Assembly (NCBI GenBank): GCA_933228895.1 | Contig: OW121853.1 | Coordinates: 5,896,494 to 5,960,493 of the forward strand | Direction of reading: 5' to 3' | Source: Platycnemis pennipes | Lineage: Eukaryota > Arthropoda > Insecta > Odonata > Platycnemididae | Length of the DNA: 64,000 nucleotides | In this document: in pieces, positions 44,898 to 57,448 of the stretch | How the letters are laid out: the number at the start of each line of letters is the position of its first letter | Numbering within the stretch: the stretch's first letter is position 1 | Notes under the pieces: generated by a model | The model's database searches: none | Told to the model about the DNA's origin: nothing | The model's input: only the letters and a program-made list of their open reading frames with translations | Program-made: the position numbers and the translations under genes

Positions 44898-46158
44898 TTC
44901 TGTGACACGCCTCATTGAGGTATATCTAGATTTTACAATTTGTACTCATGATAGCATTAGCCTCATAAAATACAAAAACAAATTATTGTGCTTCATTTAT
45001 GGAGGGACCACAACCTCGGAATATTTGTCTTGTATGTTGTCATGATCGAATCGATTAATCGATGCATCGATCAATAAAAGCAATTAATCGGCTGCTTGCA
45101 ATTAATCGATTTACCCAAATATCAATTAATATTTGATAATCGCCCATCCCTAGCCCGCATCGAATCGTTGCTGTGCTTCCATCGATGTCGCATGTTTCGA
45201 CTTAGTTAGTCGCCATGGTGACACGTTGAATGTGACGGCGCAGTTTTCTTTCCAGGGAATGGGGCCGTTGCCTTGAGAGCTGAAGTGAATGACAAGCAGC
45301 AGTTACCTTGGAGATGCGACGAAGACGCCACCCGGTGAGAGTGGCGATGAGAAGGAGGGAACCTTGCTTCGAGGACTCCCCTTTCTCGTGGGATCACCCG
45401 TTCCTTGGGATTTTCCTCGCACCCATTTGCCTCCTTTCGCCATGGCCATCTTGAACAATGTTTACCAATTGAGGAGTCTTTCGAGAGTTCCACTATTTCC
45501 GGTGCCAAGATGTCGACCATTTTCCCATCACCACGAGACGGAGACTATCAGCTTCTAAACTGTGAGTATTCACGACATTAATTTGCATTTAAAGCACACC
45601 TCTCCAGCTCCTAGCACACACACTCTCTCTCTCTCTGTGCTGAGATGTGCTGAAGACGCCAGAGTACCGTCTCGACGGCCGACCGTAAGCCGGGCTATGA
45701 GGTGACCGGCGGGCGTCATGCCTACACTATAAAATATTTTCCCATCTTAAATGAATAATTACCTCTACCTAATCTCTTTTAATTTATAGAGGAGGGTTGT
45801 GTCTACAACATAAAAAAATAGCACAATCGAAGGCATAGTTACATCGTCAAAAATCGATTTGAAAATTTAAAATTGTTATAAACTTTGAATAATTGTGTAT
45901 ATTTTACAATATAATCCCTTATTATATCTTTCCAATTCAAGACCTTTAAAACAAATCCTTTTGCACACCTATAGCTTTAATAGTTTCGGAGATATTAGGT
46001 AGCTTAAAATGTGTAGTACCTTTGCGAAATTCAAATTTTGCAACGTTGCAATTTCTCGTAAACGGTTGCATGTTTTGCAAAACACCGTTGAGGTTTTCAT
46101 TTTCCTACCAAATTATGACGTTTCTCCAAGTTTGGTCGAAATCGGTTACCCTACAGGT

Positions 46159-46679
46159 GCGTTTACACGTAGCAGTTGACTGCTAAGGACTGACTGACTG
46201 CTAAGAACTATTAAGCCCCACTCGTATGTGTAAATAGCAACTGCGATGCGAGTTCAGGTCGATACTGGACACATGTCGAACATTATCGATCCACGTTCGA
46301 GCTACTAGCAAAGTTGGAGCCCGTCTACTTTCCAGCGGAAATGTATCCAACACAATCGCAACAATCGCCAACGGAAAGCAATAGACGACGGAATTTGGAT
46401 ATGATAACAAGGATATCCCTCCCCAAAAGGGTAGATTCTACTCTTTAAAGGATGCGAACAAAATATAATCGTCAATTTAATTTATCGCTTGATGAACTTC
46501 ATGAAAATTTAAGCATCAATCACCATTGAAATAAAACTCTTTTTATTTGTTGTGGCAACGCGTAAATAGCGGCTTTAAGCTGCATGCAAGTTGGTGCAGA
46601 CGCATCATAGCAGTAGCGATATATCGATATATCGCGCATCTCGCAACTGTCACAGCAGTCAACTGCTACGTGTAAACGC
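46159..46679. mobile_element. MITE with perfect 26-bp inverted ends
   Basis: GCGTTTACACGTAGCAGTTG plus six more bases at 46159-46184 is exactly inverted at 46654-46679. No convincing target duplication is seen. The interior has a CGATATATCGATATATCG palindrome (46617-46634). No coding content. Confidence 0.7.
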
Positions 46680-47309
46680 TGCTTAAGGTCAATCACCTGG
46701 TCGAATTGACATGGAATGACCCATATATAAATAGATACGAGGAAATTATGTTCTCTGGCGCGTCATCCCAAACGCAAGCACCAACATGCGCTCACTAGAA
46801 AACTGTCGAACCTTTCGTCTCTCGCCAGCACTTGTATCTCCCCCTCCCTCTCGGACAATCCCTTTCCCCCAACCCCTCTTCGCCGAGAGGCCTTGCTGAC
46901 CTTTCGGGTCTGCCCCTCGTTTCCCTCCCTCCCGACCAACCCATCATCACCACAGGCGTCACTTCGCTCCAAGGTGATAGAACACTAAGGTGGTCTCATT
47001 TCAATGTTTACGTTTCGGTGATGACGTCACGGCAGACGCCTCGCGTAGCTGTCGGCCAGAGATGATATGGTTCGCCGGAGTATTAACCATTATTTCATGT
47101 AATATACTATCCAATGGAGCTGAATACGCGAAAAACATGACAATGGCAATTGCCAAAGGTCGAAGGAACACCTTGACTTCGCTCTACGCATCCATTCAGC
47201 GGGTCTTTTGCTGCAGCCCTGCGCGCCAGTTCCTCTCTCCCAGCGTCCCACACCACAAACGCCCAGCACTGAATTTCTTCTCGATATCTCCTTGTTCATC
47301 CTCACATTT

Positions 47310-47868
47310 TCATTTGACAATAAACATTATCTCCCTAGGAGACCGGCTGCGCCATGGGAAGTAGGTTTAGTCCCTCCTATACCAACCTTTTTCTAGGCCT
47401 CTTTGAAGATAAATTCTTATCTGACTACCCTCTCAAACCCCTCCTGTGGCTCAGATACATTGATGACATTTTCCTCCTCTGGACCCACGACACCAACTCC
47501 CTTAACACTTTCGTTTCCTCCCTGATTTCTTCAGCCTCTGTCTCCTTCACTTCTTCCTTTTCCAGTTCCAACACCACTTTCTTGGATGTAGACATCTCCC
47601 TTTCTGACAGTAAATTCAAAACCTCTGTACACATTAAAGCCATCAACAAGCAACAATGCCTTCATTATAGCAGCTGCCACCCACCCCACACCAAACACTC
47701 CATCCCCTATTCTCTCTCCATCCGCGAAAACAGGATCTGCAACAATCCCGACGACCTACACCTTTACCTTTCTAATCTACACACCTCCCTTCTCCGTCGT
47801 GGGTACCCAGAAAACCTTCTCCAAAAAAGAATTTTAAAAAACCTTACATCCCACAACAACCCCACACC
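47310..47868 (+). pseudogene. Penelope-like element RT, C-terminal part
   Basis: The plus strand encodes GSRFSPSYTNLFLGLFE, LRYIDDIFLLW (RT catalytic YxDD), FLDVDISLSD and SIPYSLSIRENRIC. These are landmarks of Penelope-like RTs. The N-terminal part is frameshifted near 47340 (FDNKHYL). Translation runs into LINE A sequence at the insertion point, so the 458-codon frame ending at 48730 is a chimera and not a protein. Confidence 0.85.
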
Positions 47869-47875
47869 AAACAAC

Positions 47876-50615
47876 TTATTTCAGAAGCGAGAACTTATTT
47901 CAGAGCGAAATGTAGAAAGTATTTGGTGTTCCGTTAAAAGTAAAAGTAGTAACGCAAAAAAAATATATGTTGGTGCATATTACAGGCCACCGGACGCAGA
48001 CGTCAATTCTATAATAGAGCTAGAGTCAGAGATACGTACATTACTTTCTGGGAAGAATGATAGAGGAATAATAGTAGGCGGAGATTTCAATCTCCCTTCG
48101 ATAGACTGGAATACGTGTAGTTTCATTAGAGGAGGTAAGGATAAGGAACATTGCGAATCACTGTTGAACACCTTTACGACACATTCTTTACAACAGCTAG
48201 TAACAGAGCCGACCAGGGGAAACAACATTCTAGACTTATTAGCAACAAATATACCCGAGCGAGTCCTAAATACAGTTACAGACACAGGAATTAGTGACCA
48301 TAAAATAGTGCATGCGAAATTTATTGTAGGCGTTGAAAGACATTATAAACCAAGGAGGAGGGTATACTTATTTGGCAAGGCAAATTACGACGGTATGAAA
48401 GAGGAATTAAGGGAAGCGTTTAATGTATTCAGCGAACAAAGCAAAGGATTAGATACAGAGGATTCGTGGAGAGAATTTCTTGAGGTCACCCGTAAAGCAG
48501 TTAATAAATACATACCAAGTAAATTCATTAATGATAATACAGAGCCAAGGTGGTATAACGCGGAGGTTAGGAAATCACTAAAGCGACAAAGGGTATGCCA
48601 CCCTAGGATGAAAAAAGCAGGACGGGGTCTATCGGTAGAGGAAAAAAATGAGTTAGATCAAAACTATAAAAAATCGAGAGCATTAGCAAGGCAATCATGT
48701 CGGAAAGCGTTATCACATTTCAAGAGCTAGATGTTAGGAGAATATTTAGATAGCAATCCTAAAGCGTTTTGGTCATATGTGAGAGAGCTTCAGGGAAATA
48801 GGTCCACAGTGCACACTTTGAAAAACGATAAAGGAATTAGAGTCACCAGCAGTGTAGAAAAAGCCAATACTTTAAACACCTTCTTCCAAAGCGTATTCAA
48901 CTCATCGTCACAAAACGCAGTGGAACCACCGCCGAACACTTTCAGTGAGCAAATGGCCGAAATAAACATTTCATGTCGCGGAATAGAGCAGCAGTTAAAG
49001 AGCATTAGTAAAAACAAATCACCAGGTCCCGATCAAATTCCTTCCAGAGTATATAAAACATTAGCTTCTGAAATAGCCCCCTATCTAGAAATAATATTCA
49101 ATAAAACACTAAAGAACCACACAGTACCCAAGGATTGGAAAGTAGCTAACATTACACCTATATTTAAAAGCGGTGATAGGGAAGAACCTAGTAACTACAG
49201 ACCCATTTCACTCACGTCAATCTCTTGTAAGATATTTGAGCACATTGTAGTCAGTTCGATCATGGGGCATTTGGATAGTCAGGGATTACTCATAAACAGC
49301 CAACATGGGTTCCGGAAAGGTAGATCTTGCGAGACACAATTAGCTTTATTCGTACACGATATTTTAGTCTACGGCGAAAACAATACTGAAGTTGATGCGA
49401 TATTTTTAGACTTCAAAAAGGCATTCGATCAAGTTCCTCATGATAAATTAATCTCTTGAAGTTAGAGAGTTTTGGTATAAATAAAGACGTTGTGTGTTGG
49501 GTGAGAGAATTCTTAAGTGGACGAGAGCAGAGGGTTGTCATAGATGGTATCATGTCGGACACAATCAAAGTCACATCGGGAGTTCCCCAGGGTAGCGTAG
49601 TAGGTCCGCTCCTATTTCTTCTATACATTAACGATTTGGGTACCGTAGTTTGTAGTAAGCTTAGACTCTTTGCAGACGATGCGGTAGTGTATAAGGGTAT
49701 ATCAAGAGAAGAAGACAGGGAATCGCTTAGCAAAGATTTAGATGCAATTCAAGAGTGGTGCGACAAATGGCAGTTAGAGCTTAACCTTAAAAAGTGTGTA
49801 GCTATCAATTTTTGGGGGAGGAATAATTCGATAGAGCGTACCTATAAAATTAGTAACACGAAGATCGAAAACGTAGAAACCATATGATATTTAGGTGTAA
49901 CAATCACTAAGGATTTATCGTGGGGAAGACACATAAGGGAAATATGCGGCCGAGCGAAGAGAAAGCTAGGATTTGTAAAAAGAGTAATTGGGAAATGTGA
50001 TGAGAAGACAAAAGAGCGATGCTATTTTTCACTAGTTAGGCCCCACCTAGAGTATGCAGCCAGTGTATGGGATACGAATGAATTAGGTTTGATCATAGAA
50101 CTAGACAGTGTGCAGCGTAGAGCAGCTAGGTTCGTTAAAAGATGTTACGATAGGTTGAGTAGCGTTTCCGAATTAATACAAGAATTAGGGTGGAAATCAT
50201 TATCAGAGCGTAGGTTAAAGTACAGATTAACTCTATTAGAGAAATTTCAATCGGATAGCTTTACTGAAGATGTTAGACACATTAAAAACACCAGCGTATT
50301 ATGCTATATCCGACCAGATAAATAAGATTAGAGAGATAGATTGTCGTACCGATAGATTCAAAATGGCATTTTTCCCCCGTACTGTAAGGGAACAGAATAG
50401 GCATCATAGCAAAGGGATAGGTAGGGCAAATATTTTAGAGTATTCTGTAGTGCATGATGCATGTATTAACCCCTTAAATACTATATATGCTAACAATATA
50501 GTTGCATGAGTTCTAATAGTTGCTTGTTTGCATGTCGGTAGTGCATGCTTGGTGATCTTCACCCCCTGCCACATACCCTTGCGGTGGCTTGCAGGGTATC
50601 GTGTAGATGTTGATG
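47876..50615 (+). mobile_element. LINE A insertion in a Penelope-like element
   Basis: 2740 bp of A, from inside the endonuclease domain to the GATGTTGATG tail, flanked by AAACAAC at 47869-47875 and 50616-50622. The 5' junction carries an extra ~19-bp tandem repeat (AACTTATTTCAGA at 47873 and 47892). Breaks: AAG to TAG at about 48728, a CT insertion near 49453, a TGA near 49885. It is nearly identical to 38428-42010. Confidence 0.9.
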
Positions 50616-50622
50616 AAACAAC

Positions 50623-51114
50623 ACAATTCCTCTTACCTACTCACCACTCTCTACTTCCCTGGCGCACATTCCTTACAACGAGTCCTACAAGATCTTTTCC
50701 CTCTTCTTTCAGACCACAATTCCACTTCAAAACTCTTCCCCAAATTTCCCCGCATTACATATAAAAGACCGCCTAACTTAAGCAACATTTTTAAAACTAC
50801 CCGCCCGCTTCTCAAATCCGTGCCACACACCCACGTCCCCCCCTCTCCATGCAAACGTCCGAGATGCAAGACTTGCCCTATATTCTCTTCTCCTCCTGCC
50901 TCTTTCCTTCCCACACTCAGGTCTTTTCTCAATTTTTCCTTCTTTCACTTGTGTTTCCACCAACATCATCTACCTCCTCCAATGCAATTTCTGCCCTGAC
51001 TTCTATGTAGGATGTAACGTCTGATATTTTTGTTTTGTTTGTTTGGGAGATGTTGGTGGGTTGCTGGGGGAGTGAAGCGGGGGATTGTTGGATTGTTGAT
51101 TGGTTGTTGATTAT
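50623..51114 (+). pseudogene. Penelope-like element, downstream part with GIY-YIG start
   Basis: It resumes the PLE after the LINE insertion: KRPPNLSNIF, then CKRPRCKTCP (the Cys-rich linker), then NIIYLLQCNFCPDFYVGC, the start of a GIY-YIG endonuclease. Coding ends after GC at about 51015 and noncoding sequence follows. Frameshifts are present. Confidence 0.75.
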
Positions 51115-51602
51115 GGGTGCTTTCCATTCAAGCGACTCATGCGTCGTCTTGAGTTAACTCGCGGAAACTCAAGTCGACTTGTGTCTTCGCGAATGGAAAG
51201 CAAGTTTCAGTGCGCAGAAGCTGATGCGCTAAGGACTTTCACGGGGACTCGTGATTGGTGCGTTTTTGTGGGAAGGAAATTGAATCCACAGATGTTTCCT
51301 TCTTGTTATAGCAAGATCGTTACCAATAAACAAAAAAATGAGTTGTAGGATGATTAATTAAGAAAATACTTAACTTAAACATTTGTTCTGATTTATCGGT
51401 TATTTTCAATATGCCTCTTGCAGACGTATTGCGATTTAGAGCTTGCGCCGTTCTTCTTTCTTTTTTCAGTAACTCACCATTACCGGTGTGTCACCGTGTG
51501 TCGACTCGCGTTTGACACAACAGCGACACACACTGATTGGAAAGCACTACACGCGACACAAGTTGACTTGTGTCGACTTGCGTCGATGATTGGAAAGCAC
51601 CC
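51115..51602. mobile_element. MITE, 488 bp, with documented empty site
   Basis: Inverted ends begin GGGTGCTTTCCA, with repeated CGACTTGCGTCGA-type subterminal motifs. The flanks are TAT and TTT. The sequence on either side is continuous at 62808-62812 (minus strand), proving the insertion. Confidence 0.8.
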
Positions 51603-51690
51603 TTTGTGTGGAGAGGAAGAATGAAGGAGTCTGTGAAGTAGCGTCTTCTTAATTGAAATTAGTGTTCTTCCGTGGTATTTGTCCGACGTT
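51603..51690 (+). repeat. Continuation of PLE-associated 3' sequence
   Basis: Homologous to 62720-62808 on the opposite strand (GGAAGAATGAAGGAGTCTG, AGCGTCTTCTTAATTG). Confidence 0.7.
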
Positions 51691-52290
51691 ACAGACGTGG
51701 ACGCGAACCCCGTTGATTTTCTGGCGACGAGGGGCCTAATTCTGTAAAGTCGAATTCGAGATTCCGACGTCACAACAATACCCATATATGGAAAAAAGTC
51801 ATAGTTTGTAGTACAAACCGTGCTCCCTTGATGCCGCGACGGTCTCCCCGGCTCAAGGCGACGGAGTCGGATCATTTTGCGGATCATTTCGTTCATAATC
51901 CGTCGCCAAATATTTTCTGGCGAGCAGGCGCTGCCTTCGCGGTGGGCACCTATAGAAGCTTCGATTGTAGCAGACGACTTGTTGATATTTATCGCGCGGG
52001 ATACAAGGTGAGAATGTATCTAATTCTAGCTAGTGATTAAATCTTTCATGTCTCCGTTTCCTTGCTGCTTATACAGTTAGAAGTATATAAAACTATTTAT
52101 TTTGTTTTCAAATGTCGCCAAGCAATGTTTTTGTTTAATTTTGATTAATTAATTGTCAGGTAGAGTAGACATATAGGATTGCTATTCGTGTAAAACATCT
52201 ACGTAAGATTTTAATGCTACTGCAGGGGCAATATATATTATTGAGAGGAGATGTTATCATGTTGGAAATCACAATGTTTGAGCAAATATC

Positions 52291-54470
52291 ATTCATCTAC
52301 ATCTACATCTACATAATACCCTGCAAGCCACCACAAGGGTGTGTGGCAGGGGGTGATTTCTCACCAAACATGCACTACATATCATGCATAAAAAAGGAAT
52401 AGTATTAATATAGTAGTCAGAACTACACTATTTAAAAATGATAGAAATTGCAAAGAAAACATGCAAAAACATTCTGTTAGTAGGGTTAGCTTTAAGTACT
52501 CATACCAACATGCAGCTACCAATGCTATTCATTGCTACTCTCCGATAGGACATATTTACCGTTATTCGTATCTCTTATTGTGCGAGGGAAAAAGGACATT
52601 TTGAATCGGTCAGTTCGGCAATCAATTTCTCTAACTTTATGATTATGGTCCAGTCTGCCATAGTAAGTTGGGGTTCGTAAAATATTTTTAACATCATCAC
52701 TGAAAATATTGCCTTGGAATTTGTGGAAGAGATTAAGTCTAAATTTCAACCTGCGATCTGACAATGATTCCCATTTCAATTCATTTAATAGACTGGTTAC
52801 GCTAATATAATTATCGTATCGTCCCTTTACAAATCTTGCCGATCTTCGCTGCACACGTTCAAGTTCATTACTTAGACCGATTTCGTAGGGATCCCATACA
52901 CTGGCAGCATATTCCAAATGTGGTATAACAAGGGAAAAGTAGCTGATTTCTCGTACATGATCGTCACATTTACCCAATACTCTTTTAATGAAACCCAGTT
53001 TTCGATTCGCTTGACCAATTATTTCACGAATGTGTTTACCCCAGGAAAGATCATTTGTCAGTCTTATTCCAAGATATTTAATGGATTCCACGTTAGTTAA
53101 TTCATTATTACTTATTTTGTAAGTGGTAGGAGGAGAGCTATTCTTTTTCCAAAAATTCATTACAAGACATTTCTTAAAGTTTAATTCTAACTGCCATGTA
53201 TCACACCAAGTTTCAATTGCTTGTAGGTCAATATTTAAATATTCTTTATCGTTCGGGCATAGAATTTCCCTGTACACTACTGCGTCATCGGCAAATAGAC
53301 GAAGCTTACTTTTTACCACCTTTTGGATATCATTAATATACAAAAGGAATAGGAGTGGACCTATCACACTACCTTGTGGGACACCCGAAGTGACTTTAAT
53401 TGCCGGTGAGGAAACACCGTCCAAAACAACCCTTTGAACCCGATCATGCAGAAAATCATTAATCCATGATATAATGTTACTGTCTAACCCATAAGATTTT
53501 AACTTCAAAATTAGTTTGCTGTGAGAAACCTTGTCAAAAGCCTTCTTGAAGTCGAGAAATATAGCATCCACTGGAATATTATTTTCGCCAGAAACTAAAA
53601 TATCGTGGGAAAAGAGAGCAAGTTGGGTTTCACACGATCTGCTCTTTCGGAAGCCATGCTGGACATTGGACAATAAATTCTGGCTATCTAGGTGTCCCAT
53701 GACTGAACTGACAATTATATGTTCTAGGACCTTGCATGAAATGGATGTGAGGGATATAGGTCTGTAGTTAGATGGCTGCTCCCTATCGCCACTTTTAAAA
53801 ATGGGTGTTACATCGGCTGCTTTCCAGTCCATCGGTACGACGTGTTCGGTCAGGGATTTATTAAATACTATTTCAAGGTAGGGGGAAATTTCGGATGCTA
53901 ACTCTCTATACACGCGGGAGGGAATTTGATCAGGGCCAGGAGATTTGTTGGGGCTTATATCTTTAAGTAATTTTTCAATACCATTACAGGAAATGTCAAT
54001 TGGTTGCATCAACCGCTGAAAGAGGTCAGGTAACACGACAGTTGAATCCCCGGAAGGTGGGTTAAAAACGGTTTGGAAGAAGGAATTTAGCAAGTTAACT
54101 TTGTCGAGTGTGTTTGTGGTCATTTCACCTCTATCATTTTTAAGTGAATGGACGGCAGACTTATGGCCTTGCACTTCCCTTACGTACGACCAGAAGACTT
54201 TTGGATTTTCTTTCAATTGTTCCCCAAGTGTTTTTCTTTTGAATTCTGCAAATGCATTACTAAGGGCTGACTTTGCAGTGGATTTTGAAATTTTATAATT
54301 TTCAATAATTACATTACGCTCATCAGTGGGCATATGTTTACTAATTTTTTTCATTTTAGCATGACATATTCGCTGCCGTCTCAGGCCGTCATTATGCTGC
54401 CTTGCTTTGTATGAGTACCTTTCTTTGTGTGGTTGTGTTCTACCGACAAATTCTGATATTGTATTGACGT
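52291..54470 (-). mobile_element. LINE B, longest copy
   Basis: A B element with tail (CATCTACATCTACATCTACATAATACC at 52291), 3' UTR and a complete RT frame. The endonuclease domain is missing because of 5' truncation around 54470. It is the best reference copy of family B in the window. Confidence 0.9.
52525..54354 (-). CDS. LINE B reverse transcriptase, open frame
   Basis: An uninterrupted 609-codon frame. It holds the pre-RT EFKRKTLGEQLKENPKVFWS region, NKSPGPDQIPSRVYRELA, NYRPISLTSISCKVLEHI, FLDFKKAFDKVSH, GVPQGSVIGPLLFLLYIND, FADD at 354-357 and a long C-terminal region. In the family this protein primes reverse transcription at the target; here the endonuclease part is absent, so the copy cannot be autonomous. 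The start M is internal to the original longer ORF. The lack of any stop suggests a recent insertion. Confidence 0.85.
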   Translation of the reverse strand: MKKISKHMPTDERNVIIENYKISKSTAKSALSNAFAEFKRKTLGEQLKENPKVFWSYVREVQGHKSAVHSLKNDRGEMTTNTLDKVNLLNSFFQTVFNPPSGDSTVVLPDLFQRLMQPIDISCNGIEKLLKDISPNKSPGPDQIPSRVYRELASEISPYLEIVFNKSLTEHVVPMDWKAADVTPIFKSGDREQPSNYRPISLTSISCKVLEHIIVSSVMGHLDSQNLLSNVQHGFRKSRSCETQLALFSHDILVSGENNIPVDAIFLDFKKAFDKVSHSKLILKLKSYGLDSNIISWINDFLHDRVQRVVLDGVSSPAIKVTSGVPQGSVIGPLLFLLYINDIQKVVKSKLRLFADDAVVYREILCPNDKEYLNIDLQAIETWCDTWQLELNFKKCLVMNFWKKNSSPPTTYKISNNELTNVESIKYLGIRLTNDLSWGKHIREIIGQANRKLGFIKRVLGKCDDHVREISYFSLVIPHLEYAASVWDPYEIGLSNELERVQRRSARFVKGRYDNYISVTSLLNELKWESLSDRRLKFRLNLFHKFQGNIFSDDVKNILRTPTYYGRLDHNHKVREIDCRTDRFKMSFFPRTIRDTNNGKYVLSESSNE

Positions 54471-54516
54471 CCCCCCTGTGTGGTGGCTTGCAGGGTATAT
54501 GTAGATGTAGATGTCC
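54471..54516 (+). repeat. Isolated LINE tail at the 5' end of LINE B
   Basis: CCCCCTGTGTGGTGGCTTGC...ATGTAGATGTAGATG in plus orientation, abutting the truncated 5' end of the minus-strand B copy. Confidence 0.6.
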
Positions 54517-55146
54517 TTTGGTCTTCGGACGCGTAAATTATCGCAGGATATTGAACGGTTGTTGCATATTTGTAATTGCTACTGTGACATCATACATTCC
54601 AAATCCATGTACTACATAAATAGAAACAATAGCGGACGGAAGAATATATGCATGAAGAAGTAATGATTCACTCGAGAAAACAATATCATTACAGAAGCTG
54701 TCGACACAATAAATTGATAAAACCAAAACATTTCGTGATTTTATTCCGAAGGTGTAATCACTTTCAATTTTCAGAAGTTTCACTTTCTTAATTAGTCTGC
54801 CGTTATTCCATACCAGTATATATTGTTACATTTTAAAGCGAATAGATTGATTACAAACATCAACTGTAAGTCATGTTGATTAACTATTGGTAATTACCTC
54901 AGCTTGTTCCTTCCATTGTAATAATGGCGCGCTGGATAGACATAACGTTGGATAACAGTCAACTGTTATACGTCATTTCGGCGGTGAACGATGTTCGCGA
55001 ATCGTTCGTCGCGGTGACCCGCGACTCTCCATATGAGCCGAAATTCTTTCGACTTTATAGAATAGGCCCCGAGGATAAGACAATGCACCACCCCTCTCAA
55101 CATCAGAATCAACAATCACCGCGCTTCCTGGGCCCGTATTCTCGTT

Positions 55147-55198
55147 TGAAACGCAACCTCGGTTATCTCCCCAGCAACGAAACCGAGGTTGCGTTTCA
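55147..55198. repeat. Perfect 18-bp hairpin
   Basis: TGAAACGCAACCTCGGTT (55147-55164) and its exact inverse (55181-55198) are separated by 16 nt. No element borders were recognised. Confidence 0.75.
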
Positions 55199-55554
55199 TT
55201 GATTTCCTCATTAGAATGTTTACAAAAAGTTAACGCGAGTCCCGAAAACCTATGGTATCCCTTGGATACCACGAGAGTTTCAGAAAGAGAATAAGGACCT
55301 GTACTCCGTCATCCCCCCACTCATCGTCCCTACCAGTGCCTAAACACGCGCCCTCTCACGACGTGCTTTTCAACCAATATTTCAATGTTTCCGTTATTGC
55401 CTTACCCCTCCCCCCCTCAGATTCGACCTCCACACCCTGGAGTATTCATGAAAACACGCTCTGAGCGAATTCAAATATACCAAGGATGGAATATGGATAG
55501 GTAACACATAAAAAGATGAAAAACAAGGAAGGTGGTGAAGATGGAATCAAGCAA

Positions 55555-55596
55555 GATCACAACGGAAAAAAGTTAATACTTTTTTCCGTTGTGATC
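55555..55596. repeat. Perfect 19-bp hairpin beside a tRNA-like sequence
   Basis: GATCACAACGGAAAAAAGT, loop TAAT, then the exact inverse. It is directly followed by CCGGGAATGGAACC (55598-55612), a decayed inverted B box, possibly a SINE remnant on the minus strand (to about 55670). Confidence 0.75.
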
Positions 55597-56254
55597 TGCC
55601 GGGAATGGAACCAAGGACCTCCAAATATCCGGTTCGGTATCCTCACCATTACAAGTTCGGCTGAGATAAGAGAAGACTGACGCGGTCGATGAGGACTCCC
55701 GACGAATTTTATCTGAAGGACGATTTCCTATCCATCATGTGGTTCTGTGGAAAAACGAACTTCTGATACGGAAAAATACGTGATTCGTCGAAGCCCTGCT
55801 CGGTGATTGCATTGAATTGCTATTTTCCAAGCATTCCTTTTCTATCGAAAAAGTCAAAACTTGCCTCGAGGAAGTGACGTAAATCGACAAAGTGCATCGT
55901 GTACCTATTCATAAAAAATATGATTCGGGCAACACGAGTGATTGTTTCATTTTCTTGAAGAATTTTCACTCTCTTCCACTTATTCGAGCCTTCATTGGTT
56001 TATTCTTTGAGGATCTGACAGTTTACTGCGCTGTTTAAGACAGAACTGTCTCAAGTACATACTTCCAAGATACTTTGCTCCTCCTTGCCGCTGCTTCCTT
56101 CTCAAACGCCTCCTTACCTTCACGGGACGCTTCACTTCTTGAGCACCTACTTCCATCTCATGTCAGTGCAGCCCGAACGGTTGCTGTCTTGCCTTGCTTC
56201 GGGAAGACCGCCTCTTTCTGCGCCCTTCATGTAACCGTCCGGTATCCCATCGTA

Positions 56255-56855
56255 TTTTCACAATTAGTTAGGCCCCACCTTGAGTATGCAGCCAGTGTAT
56301 GGGATACGAATGAATTAGGTTTGATCAAAGAACTAGACAGTGTGCAGCGTAGAGCAGCTAGGTTCGTTAAAGGATTTTACGATACGTTGAGTAGCGTTTC
56401 AGAATTAATACAAGAATTAGGGTGGGAATCATTATCAGAGCGTAGGTTAAAGTACAGATGAAATCTATTAGAGAAATTTCAATCGGATAACTTTACTGAA
56501 GATGTTAGGCACATATTAAAAACACCAGCGTATTATGCTAGATTCGACCAGCCAAATAAGATTGGAGAGATAGATTGTCGTACCGATAGATTCAAAATGG
56601 CATTTTTCCCCCGTATGTACTATAAGAGAACAGAATAGGCAGCATAGGAAAGGGAAAGGTAGGGGAAATATTTTAGAGTATTCTGTAGTGCATGATGCAT
56701 GTATTAACCCCTTAAATACTATATATGCTAACAATATAGTTGCATGAGTTCTAATAGTTGCTTGTTTGCATGTCGGTAGTGCATGCTTGGTGATCTTCAC
56801 CCCCTGCCACATACCCTTGCGGTGGCTTGCAGGGTATCGTGTAGATGTAGATGTA
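56255..56855 (+). mobile_element. LINE A 3' fragment
   Basis: From LVRPHLEYAASVWD through the A C-terminus to GTGTAGATGTAGATGTATG. A stop (TGA at 56459) and small indels break it. Confidence 0.85.
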
Positions 56856-57448
56856 TGTACAATTGGAAATAAGAAGCTACCGCCTAAATGCCGTGCATGC
56901 CAGTGAATCTGCGTCCGAGCCATAGGCAGCAACCTCATTCCTCTCTGCTTCCAAGATGAAACACATTTCCACTTCATCTCGCACATGGGCGGCATCTGGA
57001 CAATTAAATCTAACATCACTCTTCCGCCCCCTCTCATCACGAGAGTATCTCTTTTCATGCGTCCCTGTTGCCTTGACAGCATACACAACGGATCCTTCCC
57101 CTCCAGAGTTTTGCACCAATGTAGCAACAACTTCTTTGTATATTTCAACTTCGCTACCCTAACACTTTTTAGATATTTACGTGAGGCGTGGTTGGTTTTA
57201 AACGATTGTATCTTAATACTTAAATGTTCCCTGCACCTTCCCATTAATAAAAACTAACCTTTGTAAGTTGAAATGTCCTGTTTAAAACCAACCGGTCGAT
57301 TCAATTTTTAATTGTTATTGCGGTGCAAGTAATACTACAATATTTTTCATTACATTTATTATCATTCCCATAAATTAAATTCCCAGAGTTGTCAAGTTCA
57401 TTATTTCTTGAGAAATTTTCCCTTATCTCACTCCTAAAATCAACAGAT

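Noticed and set aside
47354..48730. 458-codon frame as a novel fusion protein
   Set aside because: It is a read-through from a Penelope-like RT into an inserted LINE A, with the junction defined by a target duplication.
54924..55202. 92-codon plus-strand frame as a gene
   Set aside because: No family similarity seen. It overlaps an antisense frame of similar length and ends in a perfect hairpin.
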